The notes beneath the pieces were generated by a model. That model did not search any database. It was not told where the DNA came from and was given only the letters and a program-made list of their open reading frames with translations. Position numbers and translations under genes: made by a program. From Flavobacteriaceae bacterium (GTDB taxonomy: Bacteria > Bacteroidota > Bacteroidia > Flavobacteriales > Flavobacteriaceae), in assembly GCA_016649715.1 (NCBI GenBank), contig JAENXC010000008.1, positions 78,435 through 142,434 of the forward strand: a stretch of 64,000 nt of DNA, in the 5' to 3' direction. Each line of letters begins with the position of its first letter. The first letter of the stretch is position 1. Below, one piece after another: positions 33,268 through 41,729 of this stretch.

Positions 33268-33510
33268 TTATGTTTGGATTTCTAGTTGAACCGCCAATGC
33301 TTCATTTAAATTATATTTTAAAAAGTCGTACCTGTTAAGACTGGAATTTCTAAAATTAATTTGAAACCGATTTCTGGAAATGCTGTCTTCCAAATCCAAA
33401 ATGTTTTGATTGTGGATGCGAAACATTGTATTCTTTCTCTTGAAAAACCATAGAAAAAGTACCATAACAGACAGTAGTAAAAATAAGGTTATAGCAATTT
33501 GCAAATACAT
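33268..33510 (-). CDS. Small single-span membrane protein cotranscribed with kinase 1
   Basis: 80 aa. An N-terminal membrane helix (MYLQIAITLFLLLSVMVLFL) is followed by a positively charged cytoplasmic part (WFFKRKN) and a tail with RYDFLKYNLNEALAVQ. Its stop lies 3 bp before the kinase ATG, and the regulated promoter (site B) is directly upstream. That position argues it is a real gene. Function unknown; a role in modulating the kinase is a guess. Confidence 0.55.
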   Translation of the reverse strand: MYLQIAITLFLLLSVMVLFLWFFKRKNTMFRIHNQNILDLEDSISRNRFQINFRNSSLNRYDFLKYNLNEALAVQLEIQT

Positions 33511-33533
33511 TTTTTGGGCTTGGTTTAAAAACT

Positions 33534-33582
33534 TAAAGATAGTTGTATTTCACTTTTAAGCACATAGGGCAATTGTCGTATT
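33534..33582 (-). promoter_or_regulatory. Operator plus -7 box for the small protein/kinase 1 unit (site B)
   Basis: Minus strand: AATACGACAATTGCCCTAT (33564-33582), 22 nt, then TATCTTTA (33534-33541). The operator's first base overlaps the TAA of kinase 2. The -7 box ends 23 bp before the ATG of the small membrane protein. Confidence 0.8.
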
Positions 33583-35543
33583 TAAAAAATCAATTTTACA
33601 GTGGTCCCCTTTCCTTTTTCTGAAGCGACAGCGACGCTTCCATCCAAATCTTTAGCGCGTTTTTTAATATTCGCAAGGCCGTTTCCAAATTCGGTATTTT
33701 CCAAATCAAAACCTTTTCCGTTGTCTAAAATCTCAACTTTCAAACCTTCTTTATCTGCTTCGGAAGATTTTTCAATACTTACTTTTATGTTTGTGGCTCC
33801 TGAATATTTAAGCGAATTATTTACTGCTTCCTGTATAATTCTATAAATATTCATGCCTTGTACGGAGGTAAAATGCATCTCTTTTAAAATGGTATTGTCC
33901 ACCTCAAACTTAAAATTGACATCGCTCGCAATTTTGGCTTTTTCAATAAAATTTGAAATGCGCGCTTGTAAATCCTCCACCGAAATATCGGTTTTGTTCA
34001 TCGCCCAAATTGTATCGCGAAGTTCATAAATGGTCTGTGAGGTAAACTCGCTTATTTTTCCCAATTTATTGGTTACCGAAGTAGTGGCGCCTTCCAGCCC
34101 ATACTTTAAATTGTCTATGGAAGAAATGATGAAAGTAAGTTGCGAACCAATGTTGTCGTGCAAATCGCGGGATATGCGGAGCCGCTGTTCCTGCAATTGA
34201 TTTTGGGTCTCAATTTTTGCGAGAGCGGTTTTTAGCTCGCCTTCTTTTTGCAGTTGGCGGTTTTTTAGTTTTTGTTGGTTGTAGAATAGATAACCGATAA
34301 GGCCTAAAAGCAGCGCAAGCCCCAAGCTTCCGAAGATAAGATTATTTTTCTGCTCCACCTCAAGTTCCCTTTCGGCCAAGTTTGCGCGGGTTTCTGCAAG
34401 AGCCCGCTCTTTTTCGGAAATATTGAATTTAGTTTCCAGTACCGCCGTATTTTCTGCATTTTGTTGTGAAAAAATACTGTCCCGTAATGCAATAGCCTTT
34501 ATAAAAAACTCATTGCCTTTTTTTGGGTCGTTGTTCAAGAAATTGGCCTGTGCTACCGCATAATAATATTCAGAAATACTTACCTTTTGTTCTGGAAATT
34601 GCTGGATTAAATTTTCGCCCTTCTTCAGTATTTTAAGTGCTTCTTTTATATTGTCTTTTAGAATATAAGCTTCCGCAAGATTATTGATTGAAGTAATCAC
34701 TTTATCTACACCAATATTGGTAGAAAGCCTACCATCTATCACTTCTTGTAAGAGAGGTATGGCAAGATCGGTTCTGTTCGTTTTTTGGTATAGGCTAGCC
34801 AAGGAATGGGTAATGGCAAAATACAAATCCTGATTCCCAACTTCTTTGGCCAGATTTCTACCTTCAAGCAACATTTTTTTGGCTTCCGGGAAATCTCCCT
34901 TATCCTGTAGGTTAATGGCTATGTTGTTAAGAGAAACCGGTATATCCTTTGTTTTGTTATATTTCCGGCGAATTGCAAGGGCCTTTTGATGATATTCCAA
35001 GGCTTTATCGGCCATGTTCATATCCTGATAAATAAGACCAATGTTATTCAAGAAAGTATCGTCTTTATCGGGTGTACCGTATTTTCTGTTCAGCACAAGT
35101 GCCTGAAAAAAATAGTCCAAAGCTTTTTGATAGTTTCCTTGGTTCCAATTGGACATTCCAAGACCGTTCGTACATCTTGCCTCAAGGTCTGGAAAGCCAT
35201 ATTTTTTACTCATCAAAAGGGCTTTCTTGAAATAAAACTGGGCAGAATCATAAATTCCTTTAACATCATAGTAAATTCCATAGGTGTTGGTGAGCCGTAT
35301 TTTACTGTAAGCTGTATTTGGCGTAGTATTTTCCTTTAATCCTTTTTGAAGAAAACTTTTTGCTTTTTCCGGTTCATTAAAAATATAATAAAAGCCCAAA
35401 TCATTATAGATTGCAAGCCTTGTGGAATCGTTAGCAGTTTTGGCAACTTGCATCAAGCTGTCCATTTTCTTTTCTGCAGATTGAGAAAAGAGGGTGGAAA
35501 TTCCCAAAGCCCAAAACAAAAAAACATACAAAATACCTTTCAT
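33582..35543 (-). CDS. TPR sensor histidine kinase (HisKA_3/NarX type)
   Basis: 653 aa. Signal peptide, about seven tetratricopeptide repeats (30-370; DKALEYHQKALAIRRKYNK is typical), a membrane helix (IFGSLGLALLLGLIGYLFYN), a coiled coil, HisKA_3 (RISRDLHDNIGSQLTFIISS) and HATPase (NNSLKYS, DNGKGFD, GLANIKKRAKD). It is a paralogue of kinase 1 and shares the same expected regulator. Its long leader contains a terminator (35576-35609), so expression probably depends on readthrough. Confidence 0.93.
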   Translation of the reverse strand: MKGILYVFLFWALGISTLFSQSAEKKMDSLMQVAKTANDSTRLAIYNDLGFYYIFNEPEKAKSFLQKGLKENTTPNTAYSKIRLTNTYGIYYDVKGIYDSAQFYFKKALLMSKKYGFPDLEARCTNGLGMSNWNQGNYQKALDYFFQALVLNRKYGTPDKDDTFLNNIGLIYQDMNMADKALEYHQKALAIRRKYNKTKDIPVSLNNIAINLQDKGDFPEAKKMLLEGRNLAKEVGNQDLYFAITHSLASLYQKTNRTDLAIPLLQEVIDGRLSTNIGVDKVITSINNLAEAYILKDNIKEALKILKKGENLIQQFPEQKVSISEYYYAVAQANFLNNDPKKGNEFFIKAIALRDSIFSQQNAENTAVLETKFNISEKERALAETRANLAERELEVEQKNNLIFGSLGLALLLGLIGYLFYNQQKLKNRQLQKEGELKTALAKIETQNQLQEQRLRISRDLHDNIGSQLTFIISSIDNLKYGLEGATTSVTNKLGKISEFTSQTIYELRDTIWAMNKTDISVEDLQARISNFIEKAKIASDVNFKFEVDNTILKEMHFTSVQGMNIYRIIQEAVNNSLKYSGATNIKVSIEKSSEADKEGLKVEILDNGKGFDLENTEFGNGLANIKKRAKDLDGSVAVASEKGKGTTVKLIF

Positions 35544-35575
35544 AAAAAATTATTGTAGAGGCTTCTAAAGTACAT

Positions 35576-35609
35576 AAAAAAACAAACCCCATAGTTTAAC
35601 ATGGGGTTT
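35576..35609 (-). terminator. Intrinsic terminator upstream of kinase 2
   Basis: Minus strand: AAACCCCAT, loop GTTAAACT, ATGGGGTTT, then G and seven T. A perfect 9-bp stem with U-tract, ending 32 bp before the kinase ATG. Confidence 0.85.
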
Positions 35610-35684
35610 CTGAACTTTGGGCACTCCTCACATCGTCCTCGGTTTGAAAAATAATCTGGTTAGCAGATTATTTCTTAAATATTA
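35576..35684 (-). ncRNA. Candidate ~110-nt RNA (sRNA or leader) driven by operator site C
   Basis: The -7 box at 35690-35697 predicts a start near 35684, and the terminator ends at 35576. The RNA would hold an A/T hairpin (AAATAATCTG-CTAAC-CAGATTATTT), an unpaired middle section with GAGGACGATGTGAGGAGTG and CCCAAAGTTCAG, and the GC-rich terminator. No good reading frame is enclosed. It could be a stand-alone small RNA or an attenuated leader of kinase 2. A 6S-like identity was considered but the ends do not pair. Confidence 0.5.
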
Positions 35685-35689
35685 TTAAA

Positions 35690-35738
35690 CAAATTTGCTT
35701 CATAATAAAGCTGAAATCAATAGGGCAATTGACGTATT
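35690..35738 (-). promoter_or_regulatory. Operator plus -7 box for the small RNA/kinase 2 unit (site C)
   Basis: Minus strand: AATACGTCAATTGCCCTAT (35720-35738), 22 nt, then CAAATTTG (35690-35697). The box departs from TAnnTTTG only at the first base. The operator lies 177-195 bp before the kinase ATG, much further than at the other sites. Confidence 0.75.
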
Positions 35739-35739
35739 C

Positions 35740-35943
35740 TCAGTTTTCAAGTATTCAGTAAGTCAGTAAATCGGCAATTCAGTACGCATTGGCCTGAGGT
35801 CAGTGAAATCTTGAAAAACCTCTAAACTTTTAAACTCCTCAACTTATCGACCTTTTTTCAAAAAATACCGGAGGAAAAACTTGCGTTTCGCCCCCGGCCC
35901 ACGTAAAAACCTCAACACTGAGATTTTCTTAAGTGCCTTTGAA
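35740..35943. other. Intergenic spacer with CAGTATTCAGT-type low-complexity sequence
   Basis: Contains units such as AGTATTCAGTAAGTCAGTAA at 35745-35790, related to those at 36570-36607 and 37566-37632. No gene or clear hairpin otherwise. Confidence 0.45.
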
Positions 35944-36468
35944 CTATTTAAAATTCAAGTCAAAAGAACCATCAGTGATGTTCTTCAAGGATTGGTCACC
36001 ATTTACATTCTTGGCCGTATAGTGAAAAGTTCCTTTAATATTAGTATCCGTTTTCTCGGAAACCTTAATTTCGCCTACAACCCCGCTGCCCTCATAAGGT
36101 GCGCTCCACGATTGTGCATTTTGCGGATTGTTTACGTCTATCTCGATATAAGTAGAATTCACAAACACATTTGTATCGCTGATCTCATAGGTGCCCGGTC
36201 CATCAAAACCGCCATTTATGCCAATCATAATAGCTTTTCCCGAAGCATCGGAACCTTGAATTATAACTGTTGTTGCTCCATTTCCACTTGAAATGCTTGC
36301 GTAGGAAGCGATTTCAAGCGAGGTGAAATTGTTACCGTCCACTTTGGCCACAATTGTACCGGCACCAGCAGATCCGCCGCCGCCGCCGCCATCGTCTTTT
36401 TTACAAGAAGTTAAACTTATGGCAGTTACGGCCATCAATACTAAAATTGTTTTGTTGAGTATTTTCAT
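35944..36468 (-). CDS. Lipoprotein of the kinase/regulator locus (DUF6252-like)
   Basis: 174 aa. Lipoprotein signal with lipobox SLTSC (Cys near 22), then KKDDGGGGGGSAGAG, a flexible Gly-rich linker, and a beta-sandwich-like domain (VAKVDGNNFTSLE, YEISDTN, GTFHYTAKN, GSFDLNF) like small Bacteroidetes lipoproteins. Probably on the outer membrane. The same operator as for the kinases and regulator lies 82-100 bp upstream, so it is a likely regulon output or a sensor accessory. Confidence 0.8.
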   Translation of the reverse strand: MKILNKTILVLMAVTAISLTSCKKDDGGGGGGSAGAGTIVAKVDGNNFTSLEIASYASISSGNGATTVIIQGSDASGKAIMIGINGGFDGPGTYEISDTNVFVNSTYIEIDVNNPQNAQSWSAPYEGSGVVGEIKVSEKTDTNIKGTFHYTAKNVNGDQSLKNITDGSFDLNFK

Positions 36469-36519
36469 TTTATTTTGGTTTAGTGTCCCGACGTGGCGGG
36501 TACGTTATTATTGTTGAAG

Positions 36520-36568
36520 CAAAATTGTGGCAATAGGGAAGGTTTCACAATAGGGCAATTGCCGTATT
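36520..36568 (-). promoter_or_regulatory. Operator plus -7 box for the lipoprotein (site D)
   Basis: Minus strand: AATACGGCAATTGCCCTAT (36550-36568), 22 nt, then CAATTTTG (36520-36527). A partial half-site CCCTATTG lies in the spacer (36531-36538), which may allow a second regulator dimer. Confidence 0.75.
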
Positions 36569-36569
36569 C

Positions 36570-36607
36570 TTTTTAGTAGGCAGTATTCAGTGGCAGTAGG
36601 CAGTAAC
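36570..36607. repeat. CAGTATTCAGTGGCAGTAGGCAGT low-complexity repeat
   Basis: Short CAGT/AGGCAGT units just 3' of the GSCFA gene. Related arrays occur at 37566-37632 and in shorter form at 42381-42400 and 42943-42962, all at gene boundaries. Confidence 0.5.
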
Positions 36608-37569
36608 TAAAATTGAATGTGTCGAAATCTTTTTTGAAGAGAAGAAATCTTATGCTGTAGTTTTTCAGAAAACTGAATATGTTCGGAACTTTCCGGGTTG
36701 AAGGGCTTGTGGTTTAAACCATTTTGAATGGAAGCAATTTCCTTTTGAAGCGATTCTGTTTCCGAATTAATCCAAACTTTGGAGAATTTCTTCCATATTA
36801 TTTCAATGGCAGTTTTGTTGGGATGAAGCATATCATCGGCATAAAACCGATAATCGCGGAGCTCGTCCATCATTATTTCAAAAGAAGGAAAGTAGAAGGA
36901 TTTACGATTTAGGATTGACGATTTACGATTTAAGAACTCGTGGATTGCGGAATGTAAATGTGCTTTGCTTCGCGAATTTTCTACAAAACCATCTTTAATA
37001 TGACGCACGGGCGAAACGGTAGTTATAATTGAAATTTTTGGGTTTACAGTTGAAATCTTTTCTATTGTATTTTGAATACTTTTTGAAATAGTTTCAATGG
37101 AAAGCAATTCTTTTGTAAAATTCCGCTGCGGAAGTTTATGGCAGTTGGCAACTATTTCACCGTTTTCAATATTCCGATAAACCCAAGCCGTTCCAAAAGT
37201 GAAAATGATATGGGTTGAAGAAAAAAGCGCATCTCGCAAATGCTGAAGCGCCGAATTAAGATTCTTTAAAAATTCAGTTTTATCCAAAGATGAAAGCTCC
37301 GAATGGGTTTCAAAACATTTCCAAATTCCATTGTGCTGAAAAACGGTCGTTTCGGAAAAGGTTTCGTTTTCAATCGCCCGATAAATCAACTTCTCAATGG
37401 AAACCGGATTGAAAATTACCCCAAACGGATTCTGCAAATTCTGAAATTTAAAATAATCAAACTTCGACCCGATATTCTCAGAAAAACAGCTTCCCAACAA
37501 TAGTATTTTTGAAGAATAATCTATTTGATTTTCTTCGGGGTTAAGCGGTATTTCGGTTTGGAGTTTCAT
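36607..37569 (-). CDS. GSCFA domain-containing protein
   Basis: 320 aa. The namesake motif LLLGSCFSENIG (28-39) carries the likely nucleophile, followed by FGVIFNP, TFGTAWVYR and SPVRHIKDG, an SGNH-hydrolase-like arrangement. Members are presumed acyl-ester hydrolases; the substrate is unknown. Residues about 213-223 (NRKSSILNRKS) are encoded by TTTACGATTTAGGATTGACG-type repeat sequence and look like an in-frame insertion between the HSAIHEFL helix and YFPSFEIMMDELRDYRFY. Confidence 0.88.
   Translation of the reverse strand: MKLQTEIPLNPEENQIDYSSKILLLGSCFSENIGSKFDYFKFQNLQNPFGVIFNPVSIEKLIYRAIENETFSETTVFQHNGIWKCFETHSELSSLDKTEFLKNLNSALQHLRDALFSSTHIIFTFGTAWVYRNIENGEIVANCHKLPQRNFTKELLSIETISKSIQNTIEKISTVNPKISIITTVSPVRHIKDGFVENSRSKAHLHSAIHEFLNRKSSILNRKSFYFPSFEIMMDELRDYRFYADDMLHPNKTAIEIIWKKFSKVWINSETESLQKEIASIQNGLNHKPFNPESSEHIQFSEKLQHKISSLQKRFRHIQF
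36899..36933. repeat. GATTTACGATTTAGGATTGACG repeat inside the GSCFA gene
   Basis: Tandem GATTTACGATTTA/GATTGACGATTTA units lie in frame in the coding sequence and encode NRKSSILNRKS. Confidence 0.65.
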
Positions 37570-37632
37570 GTTTTAGTATTCAGTTTACAGTAGCAGTTTG
37601 CAGTACTGAATACTGCCACTGCAAACTGCTAC
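37566..37632. repeat. CAGTTTGCAGTACTGAATAC inverted repeat between alaS and GSCFA gene
   Basis: GTAGCAGTTTGCAGTACTGAA is followed by a near reverse complement (CACTGCAAACTGCTAC), so the transcript can form an imperfect hairpin spanning the alaS stop. Confidence 0.6.
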
Positions 37633-40241
37633 TTTATAAATTCTTTTGCTTTTTCCAAAGCCTCATCAATTCCCGCTGGATTCTTCCCTCCCGCGGTTGC
37701 AAAGAAAGCTTGTCCGCCGCCGCCGCCTTGAATGTATTCGCCCAATTCGCGGATAATTTTTCCGGCATCGAGGTTTTTTTCGGTTGCCAATTCTTTTGAA
37801 ATATAGCACGCCAACAATGCTTTTTCGTCTTGTTCGGCACCAAAGACCAAAAATAAATTTTCGGTTTCACCACCCATTTCGAAAGCCAAATCTTTCATGC
37901 CACCCGCGTCCAAATCAATCTTTTTGGCGAGGAAATTCACACCGTTGATATTTTTTATTTCAGCTTTCAATTCGCCTTTCATATTCTTGGCTTTCTCCTT
38001 CAACAACTGCTGAATTTGTCTCTGCAAATGGCTATTTTCTTCCTGTAATGATTCAACCGCTTTTACAGGATCCTGCGCATTGTTCAACGCTTTTTGAAGT
38101 GATGCGAAAGATTCACTTCTGTCCATAAAATACCGTTTCGCTGCATCGCCGGTAATAGCTTCAATCCTTCTGATTCCTGAGGCAACCGCTCCTTCCGAAG
38201 TGATGATAAAATGCCAAATATCATTCGTGTTTTGCACATGCGTTCCGCCGCAAAGCTCCATCGATTTTCCAAATTTTATGGCACGAACGGCATCGCCATA
38301 TTTCTCTCCGAAAAGAGCAATTGTACCTTCGTCTATCGCTTGTTGATATGGGATATTTCGTCTTTCTTCCAAAGCAATTCCTTCGCGGATACGGGCGTTT
38401 ACAAAATCTTCAACTTGTTTCAGTTCCTCATCGCTCACTTTTGCGAAATGTGAAAAATCAAAACGCAGGTTTCGGCTGTGCACCATACTTCCCTTTTGGG
38501 CCACGTGTGTTCCGAGAATATTTCGCAAGCCTTGGTGCAGCAAGTGCGTGGCCGTGTGGTTTGCTGCGGTACGATTTCGCTGTTTTTCATCTACAACAGC
38601 TATAAAAGAGGATTCAGGATTTCGCGGAAGTGTTTTTGTAAAATGAATAATAAGATTGTTCTCCTTTTTTGTATCAACAATATAAGTTATGCCACCATCC
38701 GTAGCTTTTAAATAGCCTTTGTCGCCCACTTGGCCGCCGCCTTCGGGATAAAAAGGCGTGAGGTTGAAAACCAATTGGTACATTTCACCATCTTTTTTGC
38801 TTTCCACTTTTCGGTAGCGGGTAATTTTTACTTGGGTTTCCAAAGTATCGTAGCCCACAAATTCCTCAACATCATCTTTTTCCAAAACAACCCAGTCGCC
38901 CGTTTCTACTTTTGTGGCGGCGCGGGAACGTTCTTTTTGTTGTTGCAGTTCGGCATCAAATTCTTTTTCAATTAAGGAATACCCGCGTTCGCGAAGTATT
39001 AAGGCCGTTAAATCTATCGGGAAGCCAAAAGTATCGTAAAGTTCAAATGCTTTTTTTCCTGAAATTTCTTTGGAATCTGCCGTTTCAATAACGTTTTCAA
39101 GCAACACCAAACCTTGGTCCAACGTTCGCAAAAACGATTGTTCCTCTTCTCGAATAACGTTTGTTATAAGATTTTTTTCAGTAATAAGTTCAGGGAAAGC
39201 CTCGCCCATTTGCGCGGAAAGCGTTTCAATCAACTTATAAATGAAAGGTTCTTTTTTGTCCAAAAACGTAAATCCGTAACGGATTGCTCTTCTTAAAATC
39301 CTTCTTATTACATAACCAGCGCCGGTATTGCTCGGAAGCTGACCGTCTGCAATTGAAAATGCAACAGCACGAACGTGATCCGCAATCACTCGGGTTGCTA
39401 TGTCTTTTTTCTCATCGTTTCCGTATGTTGAATTGGTAATTGCTCCAATTTCACGAATTAAAGGTGTAAAAACATCAGTGTCATAATTACTCTGTTTATT
39501 TTGAAGCGCCATGCACAAACGCTCAAAACCCATCCCGGTATCAACGTGCTGCGCGGGCAGTTTTTCGAGGTTACCGTTGGCTTTCCGGTTGAATTGCATA
39601 AAAACCAAGTTCCAGATTTCCACTACTTGCGGATGGTCGTTGTTTACCAAATCCTTCCCGGGAATTTTAGCTTTTTCTTCCGCAGAACGGATATCCACGT
39701 GAATTTCGCTGCACGGACCGCAGGGGCCTTGGTCGCCCATTTCCCAGAAATTATCTTTTTTGTTCCCGTTCAGAATTCGTTCTTCCGGCACAAATTGTTT
39801 CCAAAGATTATACGCTTCGGTATCGCGCTCCAAACCTTCGTTTTCGTCGCCTTCAAAAATGGTTACGTACAGATTTTCTTTGTCAATTTTATATACTTCG
39901 GTCAAAAGTTCCCACGCCCACTCTATTGCTTCTTTTTTAAAGTAGTCTCCAAAACTCCAATTCCCCAGCATTTCAAACATGGTGTGATGATAGGTATCCA
40001 TCCCCACTTCTTCCAAATCGTTGTGTTTTCCACTAACGCGAAGGCATTTTTGGGTATCGGCAATTCGTTTGCTTTTCGGCTTTCCATTTCCCAGGAAATA
40101 TTCCTTAAACGGTGCCATCCCGCTATTTATGAACATCAGCGTTGGGTCGTTCTTTACGACCATGGGTGCCGATGGAACAATAAGGTGTTGTTTCGACTTA
40201 AAAAATTCTAAAAACTGGGAACGTATTTCCTTGGAGTTCAT
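37629..40241 (-). CDS. alaS: Alanyl-tRNA synthetase
   Basis: 870 aa, full length. The N-terminal catalytic core has [16 protein letters not shown], the middle editing domain has [12 protein letters not shown] and CGGTHVQNT (zinc/editing His and Cys), and the C-terminal oligomerisation domain ends with the glycine-rich [17 protein letters not shown]. Charges tRNA-Ala. Its promoter region is shared with the divergent M23 peptidase gene. Confidence 0.97.
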   Translation of the reverse strand: MNSKEIRSQFLEFFKSKQHLIVPSAPMVVKNDPTLMFINSGMAPFKEYFLGNGKPKSKRIADTQKCLRVSGKHNDLEEVGMDTYHHTMFEMLGNWSFGDYFKKEAIEWAWELLTEVYKIDKENLYVTIFEGDENEGLERDTEAYNLWKQFVPEERILNGNKKDNFWEMGDQGPCGPCSEIHVDIRSAEEKAKIPGKDLVNNDHPQVVEIWNLVFMQFNRKANGNLEKLPAQHVDTGMGFERLCMALQNKQSNYDTDVFTPLIREIGAITNSTYGNDEKKDIATRVIADHVRAVAFSIADGQLPSNTGAGYVIRRILRRAIRYGFTFLDKKEPFIYKLIETLSAQMGEAFPELITEKNLITNVIREEEQSFLRTLDQGLVLLENVIETADSKEISGKKAFELYDTFGFPIDLTALILRERGYSLIEKEFDAELQQQKERSRAATKVETGDWVVLEKDDVEEFVGYDTLETQVKITRYRKVESKKDGEMYQLVFNLTPFYPEGGGQVGDKGYLKATDGGITYIVDTKKENNLIIHFTKTLPRNPESSFIAVVDEKQRNRTAANHTATHLLHQGLRNILGTHVAQKGSMVHSRNLRFDFSHFAKVSDEELKQVEDFVNARIREGIALEERRNIPYQQAIDEGTIALFGEKYGDAVRAIKFGKSMELCGGTHVQNTNDIWHFIITSEGAVASGIRRIEAITGDAAKRYFMDRSESFASLQKALNNAQDPVKAVESLQEENSHLQRQIQQLLKEKAKNMKGELKAEIKNINGVNFLAKKIDLDAGGMKDLAFEMGGETENLFLVFGAEQDEKALLACYISKELATEKNLDAGKIIRELGEYIQGGGGGQAFFATAGGKNPAGIDEALEKAKEFIK

Positions 40242-40258
40242 TTCTTATAAATTTATGC

Positions 40259-40302
40259 TAAAATTAAAGGTTGCGCGCACTGGCAAACAATTTCTATATT
40301 TG
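40259..40302. promoter_or_regulatory. Overlapping divergent promoters of alaS and the M23 peptidase
   Basis: Plus strand: TTG (40271-40273), 21 bp, TATATTTG (40295-40302), for the peptidase. Minus strand: TTG (40284-40286), 17 bp, TAATTTTA (40259-40266), for alaS. The two -33 elements interleave, so RNA polymerase binding should be mutually exclusive. Confidence 0.55.
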
Positions 40303-40364
40303 TAAAAACGTTACCTTTAATTCGCGCAAACAAGCAACGCGCAAAAATAGCAATTTTTTAATGC

Positions 40365-41342
40365 ATGTCTAAGGTTAAATATTACTACGATAGCGACACG
40401 CTTTCGTATCGAAAAATAGAAAGGAAAAAGGGACGAAAACTCAAGATTTTTGCTCTGAGCCTTTTGGGAATGTTTTTGAGCGGATTTTTACTGCTTTTGG
40501 TTTACATAAATCTTCCTTCCGTTCAAACGCCAAAGGAGCTTTCTTTACAACGGGAGTTGAACAATATGCAGCTTCAGTTTGAACTTTTAAACAAAAAAAT
40601 GAATCAGGCACAGGCTGTTCTCGGAGAAGTGGAGGACCGCGACAACAATTTGTACCGCGTTTATTTTGAATCAAACCCCATTCCCGAGGAACAGCGAAAA
40701 GCAGGATTTGGAGGGATAAACAGATATAAGGATCTGGAGGGTTTTGACAATTCAAAATTGATTATAAACACTACACGAAATCTGGATATTTTGACAAAAC
40801 AGATTGTGGTGCAGTCTAAATCTTTGGATGAAATTGCCAAACTTGCAGAGGAAAAGGAAAAGCTTTTGGCTGCAATCCCAGCAATTCAACCCGTGAAAAA
40901 TGAAGACTTGACACGAATGGCTTCTGGCTTTGGTTACAGGACCGATCCTTTTACAAAAGCGCACAAGTTCCATTACGGAATGGATTTTACCGCCCCACGC
41001 GGAACTCCCGTTTATGCCACGGGCGATGGCGTAGTAGCGCGCGCAGATAATACTGCCACTGGCTATGGAAACCACGTTGTGATAGACCACGGTTACGGTT
41101 ACGAAAGTCTGTATGCACATTTGTACAAATACAATGTTCGTGCGGGACAAAAAGTGCAGCGCGGGGACATTATCGGTTTTGTGGGAAGTACTGGAAGAAG
41201 TGAAGCCCCACACTGCCATTACGAAGTTTTTAAGGACGGTGAACGCATAAACCCCATTAATTTTTATTACGGAAGTTTAACCGCGGAAGAATTTGCGGAA
41301 ATACTGAAAAAATCACAAGAGGAAAACCAATCTCTTGATTAA
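40365..41342 (+). CDS. M23 family metallopeptidase (LytM domain), membrane anchored
   Basis: 325 aa. Membrane helix (about 28-50, FALSLLGMFLSGFLLLLVYI), coiled coil (55-90 and 135-180), LytM/M23 domain (about 195-300) with HYGMDFTAPRGTPVYATGDG (zinc His and Asp) and HCHYEV (HxH). It cuts or helps regulate cutting of peptidoglycan cross-links in the periplasm. The first gene of a plus-strand run that continues with a MerR regulator. Confidence 0.92.
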   Translation: MSKVKYYYDSDTLSYRKIERKKGRKLKIFALSLLGMFLSGFLLLLVYINLPSVQTPKELSLQRELNNMQLQFELLNKKMNQAQAVLGEVEDRDNNLYRVYFESNPIPEEQRKAGFGGINRYKDLEGFDNSKLIINTTRNLDILTKQIVVQSKSLDEIAKLAEEKEKLLAAIPAIQPVKNEDLTRMASGFGYRTDPFTKAHKFHYGMDFTAPRGTPVYATGDGVVARADNTATGYGNHVVIDHGYGYESLYAHLYKYNVRAGQKVQRGDIIGFVGSTGRSEAPHCHYEVFKDGERINPINFYYGSLTAEEFAEILKKSQEENQSLD

Positions 41343-41385
41343 AAACAATTCAAAACTCATAACTCATAACTCATAACTAAAAATA

Positions 41386-41715
41386 ATGCACATAGACCTG
41401 CCCGAAAAACTATATTACAGCATTGGCGAAGTGGCCGAGGCTTTTAGCGTGAACACCTCGCTAATACGGTTTTGGGAGAAGGAATTTGATGCGCTAAAAC
41501 CAAAAAAAAACGCCAAGGGCAACCGAAAGTTTACACCGCAGGACATCCAAAACCTGGAACTCATTTATCATCTGGTAAAAGAACGCGGGTTCACGCTTGA
41601 AGGCGCAAAAATCCACTTAAAGGAAAACAAACAAAAAACGCTGGACCAGTTTGCGATTATCCGTAAATTGGAAGGAGTAAAAGCAGAACTTTTAAAAATC
41701 AAAGAACAACTCTAA
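41386..41715 (+). CDS. MerR family transcriptional regulator
   Basis: 109 aa. Winged-helix MerR DNA-binding domain: LYYSIGEVAEAFSVNTSLIR, FWEKEFDALKP, RKFTPQDIQNLELIYHLVKE, then a short coiled coil. No effector-binding domain, as is typical for the small Bacteroidetes type located next to M23 and LemA genes. The promoter it controls is not evident. Confidence 0.92.
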   Translation: MHIDLPEKLYYSIGEVAEAFSVNTSLIRFWEKEFDALKPKKNAKGNRKFTPQDIQNLELIYHLVKERGFTLEGAKIHLKENKQKTLDQFAIIRKLEGVKAELLKIKEQL

Positions 41716-41729
41716 AAATCAATTTTATC

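Noticed and set aside
35576..35684. Assignment of the RNA before kinase 2 as 6S RNA
   Set aside because: A 6S RNA should fold into one long hairpin with pairing ends; here the 5' and 3' ends form separate local hairpins.
39501..40211. 236-codon plus-strand frame opposite alaS
   Set aside because: It is the complement of a well-conserved synthetase domain and has no recognisable protein motif. The same holds for other long antisense frames over metH-C, paaZ and the kinases.
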